Source of the DNA: Clostridia bacterium
GTDB taxonomy: Bacteria > Bacillota > Clostridia > Christensenellales > Aristaeellaceae
NCBI GenBank assembly: GCA_017543905.1
Contig: JAFYFC010000028.1
Location: forward strand, 1 to 64,000
Length of the DNA: 64,000 bases
Reading direction: 5' to 3'
In this document: positions 51,440 through 60,519 of the stretch, in pieces
Layout of the letters: each line of letters starts with the position of its first letter
Position numbering within the stretch: position 1 is the stretch's first letter
The notes under the pieces: model-generated
Told to the model about the DNA's origin: nothing
What the model saw: only the letters and a program-made list of their open reading frames with translations
Databases searched by the model: none
Program-made: the position numbers and the translations under genes

Positions 51440-54274
51440 TTATTCGGGCAGGTACAGAAGATAGTCTTCGCCGGTATTGGCTACCAGAGCCGCCGTCTTA
51501 AGTCCCAGCATGGAGGGATCGTCTTCGCTTGTCCAGTATACGCGCACGTATACCTCGCTCAGACCGTATACCTGATCCGTAAAGTCGAATAGATACTTCT
51601 GATCGTCCGAAGCGTCCTCGGAAGGCACGATCTCGCGCACCTTGTTGTACTTCTGGCCGTCGGTGCACAGATAAATGCGGATGGCGGAGGAATCCTTGAA
51701 AGATGCATCGGTATACGAGAATCTGCCCGTGAGCATCAGATGGCAGTCCTCGAACGTCTCGCCCTCGGCAGCCTTCAGAAGCCAGGTGACATAGGCGTCT
51801 TCTCCCGCCTCACACTGCGTAAGCAGCTGCGTGCCGTTGTAGCCGAATACAAGGTTCGCGGTCTTGTAAGCGTCAAGGTCGTCCTTCTCCGCTTCGCCCT
51901 CTTCAAGGTCCGTAAAGTTCTGCACGTTGACGATGGCCATTTTGCCCGACTCGCCGCCGCCCTTTCTGACGCCGCTTAAGTTGCCGCTCAGCGTAATTGA
52001 ACGGATGCCGAAGATATGCGGGCTGTCGAAGACCAGCCATTCAAGCTTCACGAAGGCCTGCGGGTAACCGCTCACAAAGTCGCTCAGGTCGACCGTGAAG
52101 CGCTGGGTATCGTCCTCGTCGTCGGTCGCGTGAAATTCCTGAGCCAGAGTGTAGCTGTCTCCGTCCACGGAGACGAACACCTTAAGATAGTTATCGTCCT
52201 TCACGTCCGGGTTCTGCCACCAGGTACGGCCGACGATAGTCAGAATGCAGTCGTCCAGAGGCTGGCCTTCCTCGGCGCTGAGCTGCCAGGTCGCGCTGGC
52301 CGTCTCGTAGCCGTTACGCGGAGAAAGCAGCGGTACGCCGTCGATACCGAAAAACATGTTTCTTTCATCGACCGCGCCGATGTCCGATGCCTCCACCTCG
52401 CCGGCGACAAGACCGTTAAAGTAGTAGGTCCGGCTCACCATCGTGAGCTCCTCGGGCGACAGAGCCGTTTCCACCTTTTCAGTCGGCGCCTTGTTGACGG
52501 TGATCGCGCTGGAAGAAATCGCGGCGCCCTCATACGTGTTCCAATGCTCCATAACTGCCTTTACGTATATCTCCTTCTGCCCTTCCGCTGCGGGAAGCAG
52601 CAGGGTCACGCGCTGCTTTGTGGTAGGCTCCCAGGGACTGCCGTTGCCCTGACGCTGTCTGAAGACCAGCGTGTATTCTTCGCCGTCCGCGGAAGCGTAA
52701 ATCTCGACATATCCCTGAGGATCGCCGTCCGCCACCCAGTAGTCAAGATCCAGCTTGGCGTTTTCGATCGTTTCGCCTTCCAGCGCTTCCGCCTTCTGGA
52801 TGAAGTAACCGGGGCCGTTATATCCGCCGGGGTTGACCACCGTCTCGTGGTTGCCCTTCAAAAACAGGTTATCCGCGTCGACAGCGCCCGCCGCGAGCAG
52901 AGCTTCCTTCGCCGCAGCCTTCGACGCGGCCTTCTCTTCGGCGGTAGCGCCTTCGGCTATGGCGTTCATGCCCGCAAAGTCGAGCACGCTTTTGACCTCG
53001 TGTCCCTGCACTGTTGCGTCAGACGACGCGACGTCCAGCACAAAATAGTCCGGCAGCTCAGGGGCCTGCGCTTCCGGGGCTGCTTCCTCTGTTGCTTCTT
53101 CTACCTCTTCAGCCGGAAGCTCCATGTCCGCGCCCGGAACGTAGGCAGCGTCGCCGATAAGCCCCGCTGACGCGCTGATCCCGTCAAGTCCCGCCGCGTC
53201 GGGTCCGCCCCAGCCCTCCAGCGTGACCTTGATCCACAGATTGTGCGTTCCCGCAAGCCCCTCTGCGCTGAGCGTGGTCTCGGCCATGGCCTCCTGCGTC
53301 CACGCGTCGCCGGTCGCTTCCTGCGTGCGCAGAAGCTCCGTGAAGCTTACGCCGTCTGTCGAGACTTCGACCACCATGTATCCCTGAGGATCGCCTTTGC
53401 TCAGGCGGTATTTGACGGTGATCTGCGCGGCGTTTTCAAACGCCTTGCCTTCGCCGGAATTAAGTCTTACCAGAACGTAACCGGGACCGTTATAGCCCTT
53501 GGCTGAAACCAGTGTGGTATAGCAGTCGCCGATAACCAGATTCTCGGTCTTTATGGCTCCCCGCGCGAGAATCTGCTCCGCCGCGGATGCGAAATCCTCG
53601 GTCGCGGCCATGTCCGCAAAGCCGATTGCGGCTTCAGCGTCATCCTGAACTGCCGCTTCGGCGTCATCCTGAACTGCCGCTTCTGCGTCCTCTTTGACCG
53701 CCGCGCTTGCGCATATCCCGTCAAGTCCGGCAGCGTCGGGGCCGCCCCAGCCCTCAAGCGTTACCTTGATCCATACATCGCGCAGTCCCGCAATGCCTTC
53801 CACGTTCAGCGCCGTCTCGGCCATAGCCTCCTGCGTCCAGGCGTCGCCGGTCGCCTCCTGCGTGCGCAGCAGCTCGATGTAATTCACGCCGTCCACAGAG
53901 CCCTCTATCACCATGTATCCCTGCGGATCGCCTTTGCTCAGGCGATAGTTGACGGTGATCTGCACGGCGTTTTCAAACGCCTTGCCCTCTCCGGCGTTCA
54001 GCTTCACTACGACGTAGCCGGGACCGTTATAGCCCTTGGCGGATACCAGAGTGCTGTAGCAGTCTCCGATCACCAGATTTTCGGTCGCTTCGACGCCCCG
54101 CGCCAGAATCTGCTCCGCCGCGGATGCGAAATCCTCGGTCGCGGCCATGTCCGCAAAGCCGACCGTTATCTCTGCGGTCTTTTCTGCTTCCGCGATCACG
54201 CCCGGCATAGCCAGCATGCTCAGCATCATTGCAATGCCAAGCAATAACGACAGCCACTTTCTTGACTTCTTCAT
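51440..54274 (-). CDS. Secreted five-module beta-sandwich repeat protein
   Basis: 944 residues from the ATG at 54274, with GGAGGT upstream. After the signal peptide come five related modules of about 140-160 residues. Modules 1 and 2 (each opening GFADMAATEDFASAAEQILA) are near-identical copies 179 residues apart. Module 3 (YNGPGYFIQKAEALEGE, KGDPQGY-like WVADGDPQGY) is diverged, and modules 4 and 5 are more distant. An acidic linker with three AAVQDDAE-type units joins modules 1 and 2. No membrane anchor or catalytic residues are seen. Probably a multivalent glycan-binding or surface protein. The acidic composition suits an abundant secreted protein. Confidence 0.75.
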   Translation of the reverse strand: MKKSRKWLSLLLGIAMMLSMLAMPGVIAEAEKTAEITVGFADMAATEDFASAAEQILARGVEATENLVIGDCYSTLVSAKGYNGPGYVVVKLNAGEGKAFENAVQITVNYRLSKGDPQGYMVIEGSVDGVNYIELLRTQEATGDAWTQEAMAETALNVEGIAGLRDVWIKVTLEGWGGPDAAGLDGICASAAVKEDAEAAVQDDAEAAVQDDAEAAIGFADMAATEDFASAAEQILARGAIKTENLVIGDCYTTLVSAKGYNGPGYVLVRLNSGEGKAFENAAQITVKYRLSKGDPQGYMVVEVSTDGVSFTELLRTQEATGDAWTQEAMAETTLSAEGLAGTHNLWIKVTLEGWGGPDAAGLDGISASAGLIGDAAYVPGADMELPAEEVEEATEEAAPEAQAPELPDYFVLDVASSDATVQGHEVKSVLDFAGMNAIAEGATAEEKAASKAAAKEALLAAGAVDADNLFLKGNHETVVNPGGYNGPGYFIQKAEALEGETIENAKLDLDYWVADGDPQGYVEIYASADGEEYTLVFRQRQGNGSPWEPTTKQRVTLLLPAAEGQKEIYVKAVMEHWNTYEGAAISSSAITVNKAPTEKVETALSPEELTMVSRTYYFNGLVAGEVEASDIGAVDERNMFFGIDGVPLLSPRNGYETASATWQLSAEEGQPLDDCILTIVGRTWWQNPDVKDDNYLKVFVSVDGDSYTLAQEFHATDDEDDTQRFTVDLSDFVSGYPQAFVKLEWLVFDSPHIFGIRSITLSGNLSGVRKGGGESGKMAIVNVQNFTDLEEGEAEKDDLDAYKTANLVFGYNGTQLLTQCEAGEDAYVTWLLKAAEGETFEDCHLMLTGRFSYTDASFKDSSAIRIYLCTDGQKYNKVREIVPSEDASDDQKYLFDFTDQVYGLSEVYVRVYWTSEDDPSMLGLKTAALVANTGEDYLLYLPE
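53165..54165 (-). repeat. Recent 537-bp direct duplication within a gene
   Basis: The DNA of modules 1 and 2 of the secreted five-module protein aligns with a fixed 537-bp offset and is almost identical over long stretches, for example around 53563-53625 and 54100-54162. The near-identity at silent sites points to a recent duplication or gene conversion. Outer boundaries are approximate. Confidence 0.75.
53631..53702 (-). repeat. 24-bp tandem repeat in an acidic linker
   Basis: Three 24-bp units (53631-53654, 53655-53678, 53679-53702) encode the AAVQDDAE-type linker. The first two differ by one base and the third is more diverged. Likely to vary in copy number. Confidence 0.85.
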
Positions 54275-54326
54275 GTATGTACCTCCGTTTTCTTTATTCA
54301 GCAATGGATTTTGCCATTGCATTATT

Positions 54327-55925
54327 TCATACAGGTTTACAGGCTTTGCTCTGCTGTGTCAATTCGCAGCCGATAAACTGATGTCCTGAAAAATCCCACA
54401 TAGACGCGCATATCAGCTTACCGTCCCGTTCCTTTGCCCGCACGGATACGCCTGTGCTGTCCTTCTTTACTGGATAAGCCCTCGTTGACAGGCAGAGCTT
54501 TTCGTTCACGAACACCTCTATGATGCTCTTGTCCACGAAGATTCTGAGCCTCAGGCTTTCCGATGGGTGTATGAACAGTGAGCCTGAATCCGGCGCCCGG
54601 CAAATCGCGTATTCAGACAGGGATGAATCTGTGTTGTCCAGCGTAATCACCGTATCATAGGGTCGCCCTTCCCACGCGCCGCACTGTTCAAAATGCGCCC
54701 AATCCCGCCAGCCGCGCTGCCTGTAAATGCGGATGTGCGTTGCCTCGCTCCCGTCGTCTGAGCGCAGAACGGAAATATCCAGCGTCGGAAACATTTCCGA
54801 GGCTTCAAATTCCATCTCCAGCTCCATCACATTGCCTTTGAAATGCGGCAGCAGCACTTCTTTGCCTGCCGGCAGGGTAATGCCGCGCAGCTCTTTCCCG
54901 TTCGTATGCAGCGCGCTGAAATCCGGAGCCGGGCTCTGCGCAAGCTCATTCAGGTTAACGCCTGCAGCGGACAGCCGCCTTGGCAGGCACATGACCTGAT
55001 ATGCGCCGCCCAAAGGCCACATACAGCCTTCGGTCTGATTAACGGCCATAAGTACATCGCCGTTTTCCATTGGCGCGGCGGAAGCAGCGGCAATGCCGCC
55101 TGCGAAAGAGCCGTTTACTTCTGACTGGAAAGCTCCTCCCCTTTTCCCCAGAAATTTATGCCGCTGCGTATCATATTTGCCGATCAGATACTTTTCTCCG
55201 CTCATATGGCTGAAATGCAGCAGCAGGTGCTTTCCGCTGCCAATCGGCCAAAAATACGGACAGGCTCCGTCGTCCCCCGGTATGCACCCGTTTCCACCCT
55301 GAATGAACGGATGCATATATTCCCAATTAACAAGATCCTTTGATCTGAAGAGATACTCCGTCCTCTCACAGTCAGGCATGCACGCATGCGGAACGGCGCG
55401 GCCTGATAAACTATAGTAATAATCGTCCTGCTTCCAAATGCAGGGATCGTATACCTCGTAAGGCTTCCCGTCTTCTTCCTTCAGAACTCCGATCTTATCC
55501 CAGCTCAGCAGAAGGGGATCACTTGACACTGCGGCAATATTGCCCAGACCCTTCCCGTAATAAAAGACGATTACTCTGTCGTCCTCCGCAAGGGCCGCTC
55601 CCGACCAGCATGCCTCCTCGATATCCGGATTTAATGCATACGGAAGATCGGTCCAGTGAAGCAGATCGCAGCTTACGGCGTGTCCCCAGCGTATTGCGCC
55701 TTCAGGAGGAAAAGCCTGATAAAACAGATGCCAGAGCCCTTTCCAATAACACAAACCGTTCGGGTCATTCATCGGGCCCTCCGGCGCAGAGAAATGGAAC
55801 ACCGGCCGATAGGGATCGCTTATACCCGCCTGCCTCTGCAAAGCGGCATACTTCATATACGGATGGCTTTTGAGCTCTTTTATATAAGCGTCCGTATATG
55901 GAAAACAGCCTGTCATGACACGCAA
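54327..55925 (-). CDS. GH32-like protein with altered catalytic motifs
   Basis: 532 residues: five-bladed propeller (1-335) and C-terminal beta-sandwich (350-532). The nucleophile motif is present (GPMNDPNGL, D54). The stabiliser motif RDP reads VYDPC (159-162) and the acid/base EC motif reads GDDGACPYFWPIG, so the usual Glu is Ala221; two Asp residues lie three and two positions earlier. It has no signal peptide. It may be inactive, use another acid, or belong to a GH32-related branch acting on another sugar. The gene sits between the repeat protein and the large TIM-barrel gene and is part of the operon. Confidence 0.75.
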   Translation of the reverse strand: MRVMTGCFPYTDAYIKELKSHPYMKYAALQRQAGISDPYRPVFHFSAPEGPMNDPNGLCYWKGLWHLFYQAFPPEGAIRWGHAVSCDLLHWTDLPYALNPDIEEACWSGAALAEDDRVIVFYYGKGLGNIAAVSSDPLLLSWDKIGVLKEEDGKPYEVYDPCIWKQDDYYYSLSGRAVPHACMPDCERTEYLFRSKDLVNWEYMHPFIQGGNGCIPGDDGACPYFWPIGSGKHLLLHFSHMSGEKYLIGKYDTQRHKFLGKRGGAFQSEVNGSFAGGIAAASAAPMENGDVLMAVNQTEGCMWPLGGAYQVMCLPRRLSAAGVNLNELAQSPAPDFSALHTNGKELRGITLPAGKEVLLPHFKGNVMELEMEFEASEMFPTLDISVLRSDDGSEATHIRIYRQRGWRDWAHFEQCGAWEGRPYDTVITLDNTDSSLSEYAICRAPDSGSLFIHPSESLRLRIFVDKSIIEVFVNEKLCLSTRAYPVKKDSTGVSVRAKERDGKLICASMWDFSGHQFIGCELTQQSKACKPV

Positions 55926-55942
55926 ACCCTCTTCCCCGCCAA

Positions 55943-58900
55943 TCAGTCCGCGATCCGAAGCGCTCTCACGCGGCCGTTAAACGCATAGGGACAATATGTG
56001 ACCGTTACCGTTTGTCCTTCCCTGAGCCCCACGGATTCAACCAGCGCAAGCTTGCCCAGCGCGCCCGTCGCGCCGCTAAAGTCCAGCGCGCACTCATATC
56101 CGATTTCAAAACGCATCTCCCTGCCGTCATCTGCGCGCACCGTCACGAAAGGATTCGACATCTTCCCCTCAAGAGAGATTTCCTCCACGGATACTACCTT
56201 GCCTCTCATAAAGCCGTACCACGCGTAAATCTGTTCCACCTCGCCGTTTTTATTGAGCGAAGCGATAATGTAGTCGCCAGACTGAAGCTGCAGCTGTCCG
56301 CACGGCAAAAGCTCATCCCTGGCGCATCCGTCCGCGCCCCGGAAAATCCTTGCATCCGCGGCAAGCTTCAGTTCCGTTCCGTTGCTGTAATCGGTAACTG
56401 CCGGATCCTGCGAAACGAATGCAATGCTTACACCCGTTGCTCTGATCAACCGCGCCTCAAACTGCTGCGGACGCTCAATGGAGGGCTTAACTTTAATGTT
56501 CACTTCATAGGTCGAGTATGCGTCCTTTACGGAACCGTCCGCGTTCTTCACGGCGATCCAGTCGCCGCTTTCCGACTGCGTAAGAGCCCAGCTCCCGCCC
56601 TCGTTTTTGAGCTGGAGACGGACAGACGTATCCGCGTTTGCACTAAGCTCGAACACGAGCTTAGTTTCGGACGCTTCCTTAAGATTTACCGTCACCTTTG
56701 TACGTCCGTCGACAGACAGGAAAATCGGATACTCCTCCAGAGCGCCGTAGCCCTTTACTGTGAAGCGCACGGGCAGCAGCGTGCTCAGCGCTTTGGAGGC
56801 GCACTCGAGCGCTTCGCAGTAGCGGCACTGGCTGTACAGCTGACAAGCGGAGTCGAAGAACTCGTTTTTGCGTGCGGTGTCGATATCCCCGGCTGACGAG
56901 AGGTACCTCCGCATCAGCCTCTCCGCGTCTGCGCGCGATGCGATCAGCAGACATCTTCTGCGGTTTTCCTCGTAGGTATATTTTTTGCCGTCCGCCATTG
57001 CGCCCGAAAGAGCAGGCCTTAAAAATCCGACCCGTGAAATTGCCAGCCCCGCCTTATGAGCGCCCGTAAGCCCTGCGTTGTACAGGTTGACTTTGACGTA
57101 AACGTCCTTTCCGTCTGCATAAAGCTCCGGGTCTATGGCGCAGCTGATGCTGTCTCCGCCAAACACTCCCACGGATTTCAAATCCTCCGGAGAGCTGCCT
57201 GCCAGAATTTCGATACGTCCCGATTTGGCCAGAGCGGCGTCAATACAGACCCGCAGCCCGTCAGAGTACTTTGACGCCTTCTTCAAACGGTACGTAAGAC
57301 TTCCGCCGCTTCTCTCCGTCGGCACTACGACGTTGCCCTCAAGGCGCAGATTGTCGATGGCCACGAGCATATTGTTCAGGCTGTACGCAGCCTTATCGGC
57401 AAAGTTGCTTTCGTAAAGCGGCGTTTCCGCAAAGACCCGCTCGCGCATAAGGGTCTGCGCTTTCGTTGATTCGTTTATTACGTTATTCTGATCCGTATCC
57501 GCAAGGACGTTGTAAATCACGACGCCTTCCAGCCCGTAGGCATAGCACTGCGAGAGCACGCGGAAATCCTTGCTCGCGTTTCCGCCCGGGAAACCGGCGC
57601 GTTCGGCGTTGATATTCGAAAAGCTGCCGTACGCCAGCAGATAATCCATGCCTCTGCTCAGGTTGTCGTCCAGATACACTGACCATTCCCCGCCGAAGTG
57701 GATCGAATCCAGCACGTGGTTCTCCCAGGATTTTCTGTTCTCTTCCCAGTTGGGATAAAACGCCTGTATCGGAGAATGTGAATAGGCGTTCATGAACAAT
57801 TGAGTGCTCGGGTAAGTCACTTCTCCGTCGCAGATCGTAATATAATTGCAGCCCAGCCCCTCTGCCATTGCCGAGCCCACTTTGGAAATATAAGTATTGA
57901 GGTTCCTGTACAGCCAGTATGTCTCATCCGGGCTCAGCCCGTCCGTCGGGTCGAGAACGACCCCGTCACGCGCGGCGTCACGGATCACATAAGCGGAAAA
58001 ATCGCCTATCCCGCGGGGATATTTTTCGTATTGAGTCCAGTAAATCGGCCAGTAAATCGGCTCGTTCTCGGTATAGAGATGGATTTGAGGCAGCTTCTGT
58101 CCGCCGCTTGCAATTTCCGCCGTCCGTTTCTGAATGTAGGAAACCGTCTCGCGGATGCGCTTAAGCCTTACCTCGGTATAATGCTCGTTGTTCATGGACA
58201 GCCACGGCGTATCGGACCATTCGTTCGGCGTTGACAATTGCCAGCTTCCTCTGCCGTTATTGTTCAGAGGATCGTAGGCGATCTGCTGGTACGTAACGTC
58301 CTGCCACATGCCGCCCAGTCCGTCCATGCCGGCCGGCGTGCCCGCCCACCAGGAATTGATGCCCAGATACAGCGGCGCGCCTGTATACAGAGACGCCGTT
58401 ATCACGTTTTCCAGATATTCTTCCGTTTTCTCTTTGCCCCAGGCCATGTACTGTATCTCCCAGCACAGGCCGATGTTATACATGCTGCTGCATTTGTAGC
58501 TGTCGACAAGCTGCTTTAAGTACTCGTAGTTCAGGTTCGTCGGCGTCTGATTCAGCATGAGCGCGACGTTCATTTTTTTGTCGAGGCCCTGCTGCTTTAT
58601 GAACTCGTCGGGATCGCTGATGGCCCAGACCCGGCGAAACCGCACTTCGTTGTCCGTTTTGTTCACGATGCGGATTTCAAGCCTCCCGTTTTGTCCGCAT
58701 ACCTCCGCCGGAATATCAAAAAATGCGTGATTGAATCCGTCTGCCGACGGCGCGTAAACTCTGTTGTATACTTCGGCGCCGTTTACAAAAACCGTATAAG
58801 CGATCGAGCTGTCGTTTCTTAAGTGAAGCTCTTCGATATCCAGCATGACCGCCGCGTCCGGCTGTACGCCGTTTATGGTAAAGGTAATGGAAGAAAGGTA

Positions 58901-59170
58901 GCCCCTGAGCGTACGGATCTTGTAGCTCTTGTCAATATCGCCGACCAGAACAGACAGCCGCTTTATTTCGGAATTTCCCTCATAAGACAGCCCGGCCGGT
59001 TCGTTTTGCGGCAAATCGTCCGTCAGGGAGTCTGCCAGATTCACCCATGCCGCGCCGTTATTCGTGATCATCAGTTTATTTCCCTCCGCTGTTTCCCCGA
59101 TCGAAAAAGCATTTTGGACAAGAATCAAAAGGAGCACAGAAACCAGAATCTTCCGACAAATCATTTTCAT
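55943..59170 (-). CDS. Large secreted TIM-barrel glycosidase-like protein, family unassigned
   Basis: 1075 residues from the ATG at 59170 (AGGAGG 10 bases upstream; the frame extends to 59221). Signal peptide ICRKILVSVLLLILVQNAFS. Residues about 30-185 form a beta-sandwich, about 195-620 a barrel with KMNVALMLNQTP, IHLYTENEPIYWP (E368/E370, likely acid/base), CNYITICDGEV and GLEGVVIYNVLAD; then beta domains to the end, one with KVTVNLKEAS-type sandwich features. The barrel resembles clan-A glycosidases but I cannot assign a family. First gene of the operon, reading away from the AraC regulator. Extracellular attack on the polymer is inferred. Confidence 0.65.
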   Translation of the reverse strand: MKMICRKILVSVLLLILVQNAFSIGETAEGNKLMITNNGAAWVNLADSLTDDLPQNEPAGLSYEGNSEIKRLSVLVGDIDKSYKIRTLRGYLSSITFTINGVQPDAAVMLDIEELHLRNDSSIAYTVFVNGAEVYNRVYAPSADGFNHAFFDIPAEVCGQNGRLEIRIVNKTDNEVRFRRVWAISDPDEFIKQQGLDKKMNVALMLNQTPTNLNYEYLKQLVDSYKCSSMYNIGLCWEIQYMAWGKEKTEEYLENVITASLYTGAPLYLGINSWWAGTPAGMDGLGGMWQDVTYQQIAYDPLNNNGRGSWQLSTPNEWSDTPWLSMNNEHYTEVRLKRIRETVSYIQKRTAEIASGGQKLPQIHLYTENEPIYWPIYWTQYEKYPRGIGDFSAYVIRDAARDGVVLDPTDGLSPDETYWLYRNLNTYISKVGSAMAEGLGCNYITICDGEVTYPSTQLFMNAYSHSPIQAFYPNWEENRKSWENHVLDSIHFGGEWSVYLDDNLSRGMDYLLAYGSFSNINAERAGFPGGNASKDFRVLSQCYAYGLEGVVIYNVLADTDQNNVINESTKAQTLMRERVFAETPLYESNFADKAAYSLNNMLVAIDNLRLEGNVVVPTERSGGSLTYRLKKASKYSDGLRVCIDAALAKSGRIEILAGSSPEDLKSVGVFGGDSISCAIDPELYADGKDVYVKVNLYNAGLTGAHKAGLAISRVGFLRPALSGAMADGKKYTYEENRRRCLLIASRADAERLMRRYLSSAGDIDTARKNEFFDSACQLYSQCRYCEALECASKALSTLLPVRFTVKGYGALEEYPIFLSVDGRTKVTVNLKEASETKLVFELSANADTSVRLQLKNEGGSWALTQSESGDWIAVKNADGSVKDAYSTYEVNIKVKPSIERPQQFEARLIRATGVSIAFVSQDPAVTDYSNGTELKLAADARIFRGADGCARDELLPCGQLQLQSGDYIIASLNKNGEVEQIYAWYGFMRGKVVSVEEISLEGKMSNPFVTVRADDGREMRFEIGYECALDFSGATGALGKLALVESVGLREGQTVTVTYCPYAFNGRVRALRIAD

Positions 59171-59232
59171 TTTGCCAAGGCCTCCTGATACAGGTTTTTG
59201 TACTGTCTGAATTGACAACACGGCTCAAAGCA

Positions 59233-59262
59233 TCTATAATCTCTTTTGTGAATATCTGTAAA
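59233..59262 (-). promoter_or_regulatory. Promoter of the 12-gene operon
   Basis: On the minus strand TTTACA (59262-59257), an 18-bp spacer and TATAGA (59238-59233), about 60 bases before the start codon. Both boxes are imperfect, as expected of an activator-dependent promoter. The AraC gene starts about 110 bp away on the other strand. Confidence 0.5.
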
Positions 59263-59370
59263 AGCTTTCTATAGACTTTCACAACTGTAATTTTACACAA
59301 GCTTACAGCAAAATGCAATATAAATACAAAGCCAAAATATATGTAAATGTGACCACAGGGAGGAACGCGC

Positions 59371-60237
59371 GTGCTTTCAGAACCCATCAGCTTTGACTTT
59401 ATTCCCACGCATCTTTACAACGATTATTTAAATCTTTGCCATTGCGGAACGGACATCTGCCACGCGGGCGTGTCGCATGGACCGCTGGAGAAGAACTACT
59501 ATCTGGTTCACTGTGTTTTATCCGGAACCGGCAGCTTTACCGTCGGAAATATCAAATACCATCTGGCTCCGGGCGACGCCTTCCTTATACGGCCTCATCA
59601 GACCGTTCTCTACGCCGCAGACGAAAGCTCGGAATGGGAGTATGCGTTTTTTGCCTTTAACGGCGCTGTCGCAAAGCAGCTGCTGGACCGCACCTCCTTT
59701 GAAACTAAGGACGTCATCCATATTAACGACATAGGCGTTTGCGATTTGATAAAAGAAACGACGAAGGGCATCGCCGGACACACAGACAGCAAGGATCTGT
59801 ATGCCGTAACGCAGCTGATGAAGATTCTGTTCAGCCTTGCAGAGCAAAAGGACACATCCGACAGCGCGGAATATCACCCTCTGCGCAGCGATATCAAATC
59901 CGTGCTGGACTACATCGCCCAGCATTATGCCGAAAACGTTACCATAGCCAAGCTGGCAGAGCTGATAGCGCTGGACAGAAGCTACTTCTGCCGTATATTC
60001 AAAAAGGCGGTCGGGATGTCGCCTAAGCAATATCTGATCGAAATGCGTCTGGATAAGGCAAGGCTCATGCTGACCGAAACCACCCTGCCCATCACCAGAA
60101 TCTCTCTGCTGGTAGGCTTTCAATCGTTCCCGGCGTTTTCGCGTCTGTTCGTCAGCAAATATCAGCAGTCCCCCAGAAAATACCGTGAAATCTTCGTCAG
60201 CGAAAAACAGGACACCGTGTGTCTTGGTTCCAGATAG
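59371..60237 (+). CDS. AraC-family transcriptional regulator
   Basis: 288 residues. The start is GTG at 59371, with CAGGGAGG 7 bases upstream. The N-terminal half is a cupin-like sugar sensor (LAPGDAFLIRPHQTVLYAA). The C-terminal pair of helix-turn-helix motifs is complete: NVTIAKLAELIALDRSYFCRIFKKAVGMSPKQYL, written here as two parts, and LPITRISLLVGFQSFPAFSR. Such proteins activate a neighbouring sugar operon when ligand binds. It is divergent from, and probably the activator of, the 20-kb operon. Confidence 0.9.
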   Translation: MLSEPISFDFIPTHLYNDYLNLCHCGTDICHAGVSHGPLEKNYYLVHCVLSGTGSFTVGNIKYHLAPGDAFLIRPHQTVLYAADESSEWEYAFFAFNGAVAKQLLDRTSFETKDVIHINDIGVCDLIKETTKGIAGHTDSKDLYAVTQLMKILFSLAEQKDTSDSAEYHPLRSDIKSVLDYIAQHYAENVTIAKLAELIALDRSYFCRIFKKAVGMSPKQYLIEMRLDKARLMLTETTLPITRISLLVGFQSFPAFSRLFVSKYQQSPRKYREIFVSEKQDTVCLGSR

Positions 60238-60248
60238 GCCTTATTCAA

Positions 60249-60395
60249 ATAGTACAGAAGAACGAACGGCGTCGCATTCAGGTGTATTTGGAGCGCCTTA
60301 GCGAACTGCGCAAACTGATGCGTGGGAAATCTAACCATGCTTATATACAGGGTGAACGCAGGCTTTATGATGCTACAAAGAGGAAAGAGGTGTAA
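60249..60395 (+). pseudogene. Possible C-terminal gene relic
   Basis: Between the AraC stop and the next promoter an open frame with protein-like composition runs to a TAA at 60393-60395 (NERRRIQVYLERLSELRKLM, then GKSNHAYIQGERRLYDATKR). No start codon or ribosome site fits and the frame is closed upstream. It looks like the tail of a lost small gene, perhaps from a mobile element. No family is recognised. Confidence 0.3.
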
Positions 60396-60447
60396 TCGCG
60401 CCTTTCATTCGCGGCAATTATCCGGCGGAGCTTCTTTGGCAAGGCTG

Positions 60448-60476
60448 TTGACATATTCCGCGGATTTGGCTATACT
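60448..60476 (+). promoter_or_regulatory. Promoter of the isomerase-like/Nim-like pair
   Basis: A perfect TTGACA (60448-60453), a 17-bp spacer and TATACT (60471-60476). The leader of about 35 bases ends in GAGGTG before the ATG at 60520. Confidence 0.85.
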
Positions 60477-60519
60477 GGGCTTTGGGCGTCATTTGCATTT
60501 ACGAATATGAGGTGTCATC

